Assembly: GCF_000185965.1 (NCBI RefSeq)
Contig: NC_014924.1
Coordinates: 1,116,001 to 1,180,000, forward strand
Length of the DNA: 64,000 nucleotides
DNA from: Pseudoxanthomonas suwonensis 11-1
GTDB lineage: Bacteria; Pseudomonadota; Gammaproteobacteria; Xanthomonadales; Xanthomonadaceae
Reading direction: 5' to 3'
Shown in pieces: positions 56,467-64,000 of this stretch; the first letter of the stretch is position 1; each line of letters opens with the position of its first letter. Below the pieces are notes generated by a model that saw nothing but the letters and a program-made list of their open reading frames with translations, made no database searches and had not been told where the DNA came from. Position numbers and translations under genes: made by a program.

Positions 56467-59400
56467 ATGTCAAACCACACCAACCGTGCTGGCAGCGGCG
56501 CGAAGTCGCGCATGTATCCGCAGCACTGCGCGCTGGCCATGGGCGTCGCCCTGGTCCTTGCCGGCACCGCCGCGCAAGCGCAGGAAGCCAATACCAACTC
56601 CTCCTCGTCCGAGCAGGCGGTGGAGCTTGAGACGGTCCAGGTGACCGGCCTGCGCGGCAGCCTGATGCGCGCCCAGGACCTGAAGCAGGAGGCCGAGCAG
56701 ATCATCGACTCGGTCACCGCCCAGGACATCGGCGCGATGCCGGACCGCAGCGTCACCGAAACCCTGAAGCGCGTTTCCGGCGTCACGGTTACCGGCTTCG
56801 CGGCGCGTGACGATACCGACCACTTCTCGGCCGAAGGCAGCGGCGTGATGATCCGCGGCCTGACCTTCGTCCGCGGCGAACTGAACGGCCGTGACGTGTT
56901 CAGTGCCAACGGCGGCCGTGGCCTGAGCTTCGAGGAAGTGCCCTCCGAGCTGATGGCCGGCGTCGACGTCTACAAGAACCCCTCGGCCGAGATCATCGAA
57001 GGCGGCCTGGGCGGCACCGTGAACCTGCGCACCCGCAAGCCGTTCGACGAGCCGGGCCGCAAGATCGCCGGCAGCCTCGACTACAACTACGGCGACAAGG
57101 CCAAGGACGCGCGTCCGTCGGCCTCGTTCCTGTTCTCCGACCGCTGGGACACCGGCGTGGGCGAGATGGGCTTCCTGGCCAACCTCTCGTACTCGGAACT
57201 GGCCACCCGTTCCGACGGCATCCAGATCCAGCCGTATTCCCGCCGTGGCCGTACCCCCGCCGAGCAGCCGGAAGGCCTGCCCAACGGCGAGGGCTGGGTC
57301 TACGACTGGGAGCAGGAGGCGTGGGTGTCCTCGGACAGCCAGCGTGACCTGCTGCTGGAAGGCACCGACTTCGACCATGTGTTCATCCCGGGTGGCGTGA
57401 ACTGGCGCCGTACCGACTTCGACCGCACCCGCCAGGGCGGCGCGCTCGCCTTCCAGTGGCGTCCGAACGAGGACACCGAGATCACCACCCAGGTGATCAC
57501 GTCCAAGTACGACATCACCTGGCGCGAGCACTTCATGGAGTACGCCGGCGCCGGTGAGGCCAACAACACCGACAACTGGACCGGCGATCCGAACTACTAC
57601 GGCAACAGCTACGACGGTGGCGACGGCCTGGCCGACCGCACCAACCGCCTGATCCCGATGCCGGGCACCAACTTCCTGTACGACCAGTACGGCCGCTTCC
57701 TGAAGGGCTCGATCCGCCTGGGCGGCTGGCGTGGCCAGCCGGGCGACGACTCCAACGGCATGTACCAGGGCCCCGGCATCCAGTTCGCCGTCGGCAACCG
57801 CGTCAACGTCTCCAGCTCGCAGACCACCGACTGGTCGACCAGCCTGCGTCATTACCTGACCGACAAGCTGATCATGCGCGCCGACCTGCAGTACGTGAAG
57901 GCCGAGAGCGAGCAGGTGGACTTCTCGGTCCACACCTCGACCCTGCTGGAAGGCATCACCCTGGACCTGACCGGCAAGTACCCGTCGGTCACCCTGGACG
58001 ATCCGAACTACGCGCTGCAGCAGGAGAACTACTTCTGGCGTTCGGCCATGGACCACCTGGCCGACAACGAAGGCACCGAGCGCGCCGCGCGCCTGGACTT
58101 CGAGTACAGCTTCGACAGCGACTGGTGGCGGATGGCGCGCTTCGGCGTCCGCTTCTCCGACCGTGAGTACAGCAGCTTCTACACCACCTACAACTGGGGC
58201 GTGATCTCCGACGACTGGAACCGGATCGAGAACCCGGATCCGTCCCGTCCGCCGGTGGCGTGGGCCGACCAGTTCTACAGCGGCCAGTCGAAGCTCTACA
58301 CGCTGAAGGACTTCTTCCGCGGCAAGGCCAACGTCCCGACCCAGTTCTGGGCCGCGGCCGACAGCTTCGTCAACATCGACAAGGTCAACAACACCCTGGC
58401 CCAGATCCCGGGCGCGCAGTGGCAGCCGATCGGCTTCTCGCCGGATGCGGTCAACACCCAGGACGAGACGACCCAGGCCGCCTACGGCGTCCTGTACTTC
58501 GAGAACAACGACGCCTTCGGCGGTCGTCCGGTGGACGGCAACTTCGGCGTGCGCGTGGTCAAGACCAAGGTCGAGGCCGTCGGTGGCGGCCTGATGCCGG
58601 ACATGACCACGGCCTACCTGGAAGACGTTGCGCCCGAGGTCCGCGATGCCTTCTACGGCCAGTACTTCGAGGACAAGAGCAGCAGCAGCTACACCGACGT
58701 GCTGCCCAGCCTGAACGTGCGCGTGCGCTTCGACCACGGCCTGCAGTGGCGCTTCGCCGCGTCGAAGGCCATCGCGCGTCCCGAGTTCCGCCTGATGCAG
58801 AACTGGATCACGCTCGGTGCCAACGCCGCCGGCTGCGCCCAGGCCCGCGAGGACGGCCTGCGTACCGAGCTGTGCAGCTTCGACGACCTGGCCTACAGCG
58901 GCAGCGGCGGCAACCCCGACCTGAAGCCGATGCGCGCCAACCAGTTCGACACCGCGCTGGAGTGGTACTTCGGCCCGGGCAACAGCGCCTACATCACGCT
59001 GTTCGCCAAGGACGTCAAGGACTACTTCGCCACCGCGATCGCCAACGAGGTGATCGATGGCCGCAACTACGTGATGAGCCGCACCCGCAACCTGGATGAA
59101 GGCAAGATCCGTGGTTTCGAGCTGGGCTACTCGCAGTTCTTCGACTTCCTGCCGGGCCTCGGCCTGCAGGCCAACTACACCTTCGTGGACAGCTCGGGCG
59201 GCACCAACGCCGACGTGAGCATCCCGGACGGCACCCCGGCCGAGGTCCCGGTCGACCTGCCGCTGGAAGGCCTGTCCCGTCGCAGCTACAACGTGATGGG
59301 CATCTACGAGCGCGGCCTGGTCTCGATGCGCCTCGCCTACAACTGGCGTTCGCGTTACCTGCTGACCTCCAGCGACGTCATGCCGGCGATGCGCCAGCCG

Positions 59401-59625
59401 GTGTGGAACGACGACTACGGCCAGCTGGACGGTTCGATCTTCTTCAACATCAACTCGAACATCCAGCTGGGCCTGCAGGCCAACAACCTCACCAACAGCA
59501 CCACCAAGCTGCTGATGGGCCCGCGTGGCTACCGCCGCGACGGCTTCATCGACGAGACGCTGTACAACCGCGCCTGGTTCGAGAACGACCGTCGCTACTC
59601 GCTGGTGCTGCGCGCCAGCTGGTAA
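56467..59625 (+). CDS. Large TonB-dependent receptor, Caulobacter/Xanthomonas carbohydrate type
   Basis: A 1052-residue outer-membrane receptor of the family common in carbohydrate loci of Xanthomonas and Caulobacter. A signal peptide precedes AQEANTNSS; VELETVQVTGLRGSLMRAQDLKQEAEQIIDSVTAQDIGAMPDRSVTETLKRVSGV gives the TonB box and plug start, and GVDVYKNPSAEIIEGGLGGTVNLRTRKPFD is the plug signature. The barrel ends NDRRYSLVLRASW, with a C-terminal aromatic. GGGAGGGGAGC lies 8 nt before the ATG. It is followed by a paralogue and a GH74 gene, so a xyloglucan-derived oligosaccharide is the likely ligand. Confidence 0.92.
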   Translation: MSNHTNRAGSGAKSRMYPQHCALAMGVALVLAGTAAQAQEANTNSSSSEQAVELETVQVTGLRGSLMRAQDLKQEAEQIIDSVTAQDIGAMPDRSVTETLKRVSGVTVTGFAARDDTDHFSAEGSGVMIRGLTFVRGELNGRDVFSANGGRGLSFEEVPSELMAGVDVYKNPSAEIIEGGLGGTVNLRTRKPFDEPGRKIAGSLDYNYGDKAKDARPSASFLFSDRWDTGVGEMGFLANLSYSELATRSDGIQIQPYSRRGRTPAEQPEGLPNGEGWVYDWEQEAWVSSDSQRDLLLEGTDFDHVFIPGGVNWRRTDFDRTRQGGALAFQWRPNEDTEITTQVITSKYDITWREHFMEYAGAGEANNTDNWTGDPNYYGNSYDGGDGLADRTNRLIPMPGTNFLYDQYGRFLKGSIRLGGWRGQPGDDSNGMYQGPGIQFAVGNRVNVSSSQTTDWSTSLRHYLTDKLIMRADLQYVKAESEQVDFSVHTSTLLEGITLDLTGKYPSVTLDDPNYALQQENYFWRSAMDHLADNEGTERAARLDFEYSFDSDWWRMARFGVRFSDREYSSFYTTYNWGVISDDWNRIENPDPSRPPVAWADQFYSGQSKLYTLKDFFRGKANVPTQFWAAADSFVNIDKVNNTLAQIPGAQWQPIGFSPDAVNTQDETTQAAYGVLYFENNDAFGGRPVDGNFGVRVVKTKVEAVGGGLMPDMTTAYLEDVAPEVRDAFYGQYFEDKSSSSYTDVLPSLNVRVRFDHGLQWRFAASKAIARPEFRLMQNWITLGANAAGCAQAREDGLRTELCSFDDLAYSGSGGNPDLKPMRANQFDTALEWYFGPGNSAYITLFAKDVKDYFATAIANEVIDGRNYVMSRTRNLDEGKIRGFELGYSQFFDFLPGLGLQANYTFVDSSGGTNADVSIPDGTPAEVPVDLPLEGLSRRSYNVMGIYERGLVSMRLAYNWRSRYLLTSSDVMPAMRQPVWNDDYGQLDGSIFFNINSNIQLGLQANNLTNSTTKLLMGPRGYRRDGFIDETLYNRAWFENDRRYSLVLRASW

Positions 59626-59660
59626 GCGTCATCCGCCGGCAACGGTGGCAGCGGTGAATG

Positions 59661-59692
59661 CACGGCCCGCGGGGGCGACTCCGCGGGCCGTG
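59661..59692 (+). terminator. Terminator hairpin between the two receptors
   Basis: CACGGCCCGCGG and its complement with an 8-nt loop, 12-bp perfect stem, 36 bp after the stop codon. It is followed by CCCTTTCG, a weak T-run. It could separate the expression of the two paralogues. Confidence 0.6.
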
Positions 59693-59902
59693 CCCTTTCG
59701 CGGGCCTGTATTCCTTCGCGACATAGGTTGTTTGGAATAATTCATTGGTAGGGCATGGCGGCGCGAACCTATGCTCGGCTCCACGGCCTGCGGCGGTCTT
59801 CCGTCGCGGCCGAGCCAGCCGCGTCGCATGAGCGGTCGGCCACAACCCGACGGACGGCGATCCCGTCCACGCTTGTACCGCACGTGTCCTGGGAGGGAAC
59901 GC

Positions 59903-62833
59903 ATGTCCAAGCACCACCACCGCAGCCCGGGGTCCCGGATGCCTGCGCGCGCCATCAATGTCCGCCGCCACAGCCTGCTTGCCCTGTGCGTGGCCATGTC
60001 GCTTTCCACCACCGCGCTGGCCCAGCAGGCCGAGGACGCGGCCACCGAGCTCGATGTGGTCCAGGTGACCGGCGTGCGCGGCAGCCTGACCCGCGCCCAG
60101 ATCATCAAGGAAACCACCGACCAGATCGTCGATTCGATCGTGGCCGAGGACATCGGCAAGCTGCCGGACAACAACGTGGCCGAGGCCCTGCAGCGCATCA
60201 CCGGCGTGCAGATCACCCGCAACAAGGGCGAGGGCAGCACGATCATGGTGCGCGGCCTGACCCAGGTGCGCAGCGAGCTCAACGGCCGCGACATCTTCAC
60301 CGCCAACAGCGGCCGCGCGCTGAGCTGGGAGGACGTGCCGGCCGAGCTGCTCGGTGGCGTGGACGTGTACAAGAACCCCAATGCCGAGCTGATCGAGGGC
60401 GGCCTGGGTGGCCTGGTCAACCTGCGCACGCGCATGCCGTTCGACGAGGACGGGATGAAGCTGGCCGGCAGCTTCACCGTCAACCGCTGGGACCTGCGCG
60501 AATCGACCCAGCCTTCGGCCTCGGTGCTGTTCTCCAACCGCTTCCAGACCGGCGCCGGCGAGTTCGGCGTGCTGTTCAACGTGGCCCACCAGGAAGGCCA
60601 GTACCGCGAGGACCGGATCAACTTCGGCTCCTACCTGGCCTACGACGACGTGCCCGGCTACGAGGGCCAGGAGGTGGTGGTGCCGAGCGAGATCGGCATG
60701 TACAGCCATTTCGGCGACCGCGAGCGCGACGGCCAGTACCTGGCCCTGCAGTGGCGGCCCAACGACGAGGTGGAGCTGTACGCCACCGCGCTGCGTTCGG
60801 ACTACAAGTTCCGCAACCGCGAATACAGCGTGCGCACCGGCAACCTCAACAACAACGCCGACGACCTGGTGAACTGGTCGGGCAACGGCTGGGGCTTCGT
60901 GTCGCCCGACATCCCCGGCTACGGCGCGTTCACCGACCCGTTCGGCTTCGACGCCGACGGCGAGTTCCAGTACGGCACCTTCAACAACGCGCTGGTGACC
61001 ACCACCGCGCGCATGGACTGGCGCAACTCGGTGACCACCGACCTGGCCCTGGGCGGCAAGTGGCAGGTCAACGACAACCTGCACCTGTCCACCGACTTCC
61101 AGCACATCGACGCCACCACCGAGGGCGTGAACTACTGGGTCGACCTGCTCGCCGGCCAGGTGGATGCCGACGACTGGCGCGGCTGGTCGGGGCTGTACGG
61201 CGTGCCGCCGGTGCGGGTGGACACCACCGGCCGCTACCCGACCGTCACCGTCTACGGGGAGGACGGCCAGCCGATCCCCGGCTACATGGGCGACATCGCC
61301 AACTACGGCGGCTGGTATTCGCACCTGGACAAGCGCGACAACAACGACGCCGAGCAGTTCTCCTGGCGCGCGGACCTGCGCTGGGATTTCGACGACAGCC
61401 GCTTCCTCCGCGACCTGCGCGTGGGCGTGCGCTACACCGACCGCGACGCGATCACCCGCAGTTCGGGCTGGAACTGGCAGAAGATCGGCCCGGCCGGCGA
61501 CCCGGACGCGGCCTGGTCCTCGTTCCGCCCGGCGCCGTTCTCCGACTACCCGGACGCGTGTTACCGGCTGTTCCCGTTCGCCGACCACTTCCGCGGCAAG
61601 AGCGGCCTGCCCACCGGCTACGTGGCCTGCGACGAGATGGTCGCCGACTACGAGAACACCGTGCGCATGTTCGGCCACGACCCGGTCGCCTACAACGACG
61701 TGACGGACGTCCGCCAGTACACCGAGCGCACCTACGCCAGCTACGCGATGCTGCGCTTCGGCAACGACGGCGGCCGCTTCCCGTGGGACGCCAACGCCGG
61801 CGTGCGCGTGGTGCGCACCGAAACCACGGTCGACGGCTACGAGCTGCAGCAGGGGTCGCCCGCCGGCGCGGTGGACCCGGTCAGCGTCAAGCACGCCTAC
61901 ACCGACGTGCTGCCGAGTGTGAACTTCCGCATGTTCCTCAGCGACAGCCTGCAGTGGCGCCTGGCGGCCTCGCGCGCGATGTCGCGGCCGAACTTCGACC
62001 TGCTCGACCCGTACGTCTACCTCAACAACACCTTCTTCGACTTCAACACCGGCGGCGTGTCCTACGCCAGCCGTGGCAATCCCTACCTGGAGCCGATGTA
62101 CGCCAACCAGTTCGACACCTCGCTGGAGTGGTACTTCGGCCAGGGCTCGATGGTCTACGGCACCGCGTTCTACAAGAAGGTCGAGGGCTTCTACTACTAC
62201 GACACGATGGAGGCGGACTACTACGACGCCGCCTTCACCGTGCCGCTGGAGGGCGGAGCGGCCGGTGAGACCCGGCCGTGCGTGGCGGCCGAGTGCGTGC
62301 GTCCGTTCCAGCTGCAGACCCGTTCCAACGGCGAGGACGGCAAGATCAAGGGCGTCGAGCTGGGTTACCGCCAGTTCTTCACCTTCCTGCCCGGGGCGCT
62401 GGATGGCCTGGGCGTGGAAGCGAACTACACCTACGTCGACAGCAGCGCGCCGGCGCCGGATGCGATGGGCACCGACGGCATCGAGCTGGCCTACCTGCCG
62501 CTGGAAGGACTGTCCAAGCACAGCTACAACGTGGTGCTGATGTACGAGAAGGCGCGGGTCTCGTTCCGCGCGGCGTACAACTGGCGCGATACCTGGCTGG
62601 TCACCACCCGTCCGCCCAACGCCGGCCACGTGCCGCAGTACCACGACGAGACCGGGCAGCTGGACGCCTCGCTGCGGATCAACCTCAGCGATGTGTGGTC
62701 GATCACCCTCGACGGCACCAACCTGCTGGACGAAACCCGGTTCGACTACTACGGAAGCGAGACCCGACCCAACGGCTGGTACATCAACGACCGCCGCTTC
62801 GGACTCTCCATCCGCGCAAACCTGGGCCTGTGA
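59903..62833 (+). CDS. Large TonB-dependent receptor, paralogue of the upstream receptor
   Basis: A 976-residue outer-membrane receptor. The signal peptide SLLALCVAMSLSTTALAQQ leads to TELDVVQVTGVRGSLTRAQIIKETTDQIVDSIVAEDIGKLPDNNVAEALQRITGVQITRNKGEGSTIMVRGLTQ and GVDVYKNPNAELIEGGLGGLVNLRTRMPFD, the same signature as the upstream receptor. The barrel ends INDRRFGLSIRANLGL, with a terminal aliphatic rather than aromatic residue. The start is set by GGGAGGGAAC before the ATG; upstream in-frame ATG at 59771 is in a spacer and rejected. GH74 follows after 137 bp. Confidence 0.9.
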   Translation: MSKHHHRSPGSRMPARAINVRRHSLLALCVAMSLSTTALAQQAEDAATELDVVQVTGVRGSLTRAQIIKETTDQIVDSIVAEDIGKLPDNNVAEALQRITGVQITRNKGEGSTIMVRGLTQVRSELNGRDIFTANSGRALSWEDVPAELLGGVDVYKNPNAELIEGGLGGLVNLRTRMPFDEDGMKLAGSFTVNRWDLRESTQPSASVLFSNRFQTGAGEFGVLFNVAHQEGQYREDRINFGSYLAYDDVPGYEGQEVVVPSEIGMYSHFGDRERDGQYLALQWRPNDEVELYATALRSDYKFRNREYSVRTGNLNNNADDLVNWSGNGWGFVSPDIPGYGAFTDPFGFDADGEFQYGTFNNALVTTTARMDWRNSVTTDLALGGKWQVNDNLHLSTDFQHIDATTEGVNYWVDLLAGQVDADDWRGWSGLYGVPPVRVDTTGRYPTVTVYGEDGQPIPGYMGDIANYGGWYSHLDKRDNNDAEQFSWRADLRWDFDDSRFLRDLRVGVRYTDRDAITRSSGWNWQKIGPAGDPDAAWSSFRPAPFSDYPDACYRLFPFADHFRGKSGLPTGYVACDEMVADYENTVRMFGHDPVAYNDVTDVRQYTERTYASYAMLRFGNDGGRFPWDANAGVRVVRTETTVDGYELQQGSPAGAVDPVSVKHAYTDVLPSVNFRMFLSDSLQWRLAASRAMSRPNFDLLDPYVYLNNTFFDFNTGGVSYASRGNPYLEPMYANQFDTSLEWYFGQGSMVYGTAFYKKVEGFYYYDTMEADYYDAAFTVPLEGGAAGETRPCVAAECVRPFQLQTRSNGEDGKIKGVELGYRQFFTFLPGALDGLGVEANYTYVDSSAPAPDAMGTDGIELAYLPLEGLSKHSYNVVLMYEKARVSFRAAYNWRDTWLVTTRPPNAGHVPQYHDETGQLDASLRINLSDVWSITLDGTNLLDETRFDYYGSETRPNGWYINDRRFGLSIRANLGL

Positions 62834-62970
62834 CGGGCCGGGTGGCGGCGGCCCGGCCCGCCGCCGGAATCCTGCCCCGGCCTGCCGGGGCAGCGCATCC
62901 ACGCCTGCCCACCTGCCACCGGCAGGCGCGGCGGCACACCCACGCGGTGGGGAAGGAGAGTGGCCTGGCG

Positions 62971-64000
62971 ATGGCCGTGCAATCGGTTCGCAGTTTCCTG
63001 GCACGGGCCGGGGCGTCGCTGTTCGTGGCCGCCGCGGCACTGGCCCATCCGTCCGGTGCGGCTGCCAGTGACGCCGCGGTCGCATACCGCTGGCAGAACG
63101 TGGCCATCGGCGGCGGCGGCTTCGTCACCGGTATCGAGTTCCATCCCGCCGAGCCGGGCCTGGCCTATGCCCGCACCGACGTGGGCGGGGCCTACCGGCG
63201 CGATGCGGCATCCGCGCGCTGGGTCCCGCTGACCGACTGGATCGGCCATGCCGATGCCAACCTGATGGGCATCGAGAGCGTCGCCCTGGATCCCTCCGAT
63301 CCGGAGCGCGTGTACCTGGCGGCCGGAACCTATACCCACGAGCGCGCCGGCAATGGCGCGATCCTGCGCTCGGCCGACCGCGGCGCGACCTTCCAGCGCA
63401 GCGACCTGCCGTTCAAGCTCGGCGGCAACGAACTGGGGCGTGGCAACGGCGAGCGCCTGGCGGTCGATCCCAATGACGGGCGCGTGCTGTTCCTCGGGTC
63501 GCGGGCCCATGGCCTGTGGCGCAGCGGCGACCGCGGTGCGTCCTGGGCGCGCGTGGAGGCGTTCCCGGCGCTGGCAACTTCGCAGTCCGCCATGGCCAGC
63601 AACAGCTGGCGCAGGCAGTCCATCGGCATCGTGTTCGTGGTGTTCGACCCGGCCAGCGGCCAGCCCGGCTCGCCCACGCCGGTGGTGTACGCCGGCGTTT
63701 CCAGCCGCGAAGGCGGGCTGTTCCGCTCAAGCGACGGTGGCAGGCGCTGGGAAGCCGTGCCCGGGCAACCTGGCGGACTGCGCCCCAACCACATGGTGCG
63801 TGACGCGCGTGGCGATTTCCTGGTCAGCTACGGCGACGAGCCCGGTCCGGACCAGATGGGCAACGGCGCGCTGTGGCGCTGGTCGCCCGACAGCGGCCGC
63901 TGGACCGACATCACCCCGGCGCCGCAGTCGAGCGACCTGCAGGGCGATGGCTTCGGCTGGGGCGCGGTGGCGGTGCAGGCCGACAATCCGGACGTGATCG
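62971..64000 (+). CDS. GH74 xyloglucanase, 5' part (runs off the window)
   Basis: Start of a secreted endo-acting xyloglucanase of glycoside hydrolase family 74; 343 codons are inside the window with no stop. The signal peptide MAVQSVRSFLARAGASLFVAAAALAHPSGAAA precedes YRWQNVAIGGGGFVTGIEFHPAEPGLAYARTDVGGAYRRD, the diagnostic N-terminus of the family. Propeller repeats with Asp-box motifs follow: SADRGATF, SGDRGASW, SSDGGRRW. AAGGAGAG lies 9 nt before the ATG. Catalytic Asp residues of the family should lie near the start of each propeller half; the first, in RTDVGGAYR, is present. Position directly behind two receptors argues for a xyloglucan-use locus. Confidence 0.9.
   Translation, partial: MAVQSVRSFLARAGASLFVAAAALAHPSGAAASDAAVAYRWQNVAIGGGGFVTGIEFHPAEPGLAYARTDVGGAYRRDAASARWVPLTDWIGHADANLMGIESVALDPSDPERVYLAAGTYTHERAGNGAILRSADRGATFQRSDLPFKLGGNELGRGNGERLAVDPNDGRVLFLGSRAHGLWRSGDRGASWARVEAFPALATSQSAMASNSWRRQSIGIVFVVFDPASGQPGSPTPVVYAGVSSREGGLFRSSDGGRRWEAVPGQPGGLRPNHMVRDARGDFLVSYGDEPGPDQMGNGALWRWSPDSGRWTDITPAPQSSDLQGDGFGWGAVAVQADNPDVI

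Overview
The window looks like the chromosome of a high-GC gammaproteobacterium of the Xanthomonadaceae/Lysobacteraceae (Pseudoxanthomonas, Lysobacter, Luteimonas or Stenotrophomonas type). The grounds are the very high GC, the order lexA-recA-recX-alaS-csrA-tRNA-Ser, a lexA box of the Xanthomonas type, several large TonB-dependent receptors, and family-typical intergenic repeats. No phage, insertion sequence, CRISPR array or rRNA operon was found. It reads as core chromosome with one repeat-rich island and one carbohydrate-use locus.

Layout. 1-2.9 kb: a MarR-type regulator with a perfect operator, then ffh and a class IV aminotransferase. 2.9-4.4 kb: a gene-free island with two copies of a structured repeat and a 21-bp minisatellite. 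4.4-11.9 kb: mdtABC-type RND efflux operon (minus strand). 12.2-14.7 kb: the ribosomal/tRNA-modification operon rpsP-rimM-trmD-rplS, interrupted by a heptanucleotide array. 14.7-16.8 kb: small secreted proteins and lipoproteins, two of them tandem paralogues and one apparently frameshifted, separated by near-identical terminators, with hslR among them. 16.9-21.2 kb: a DUF937 protein, katG and a di-haem cytochrome c peroxidase. 21.3-23.3 kb: a YafY-type regulator with a GST and a GFA protein. 23.6-27.7 kb: mutS and a globin-coupled diguanylate cyclase. 28.1-34.3 kb: a TonB-dependent receptor, a zinc-type cation exporter, pncC and a UbiB-family kinase. 34.3-35.0 kb: a DUF2975 membrane protein with its small XRE regulator. 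35.1-41.4 kb: lexA, recA, a TfoX-domain gene, recX, alaS, csrA and tRNA-Ser(GCU). 42.0-46.5 kb: a minus-strand series (XRE regulator, DUF1275, SulP, thiD, alpha/beta hydrolase) ending in tRNA-Arg(ACG). 46.7-50.9 kb: phoH2, then gcvR-bcp divergent from dapA-bamC, an arrangement also found in enterics. 51.1 kb: fdxA.

51.5 kb to the end is the clearest functional locus. A minus-strand operon dgoA-dgoD-lactonase-dgoK carries the D-galactonate (De Ley-Doudoroff) route from a sugar lactone to pyruvate and glyceraldehyde-3-phosphate. It is divergent from a LysR regulator, which is followed by two large paralogous TonB-dependent receptors and the start of a GH74 xyloglucanase that runs off the window. 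This suggests capture and depolymerisation of xyloglucan, with its galactose side chains oxidised through galactonate. Transport of the monosaccharides and the galactose dehydrogenase would have to lie elsewhere.

Regulatory signals seen directly include a MarR palindrome, a lexA SOS box over a -10 that sits 8 nt before the ATG (leaderless message likely), paired palindromes before the DUF2975/XRE operon, an 8-bp-arm operator before the GST-GFA pair, and an inverted repeat that builds symmetric divergent promoters between gcvR and dapA. Gene starts were chosen from family alignment, Shine-Dalgarno spacing and stop/start overlaps. Functions rest on remembered family motifs because no database search was run.
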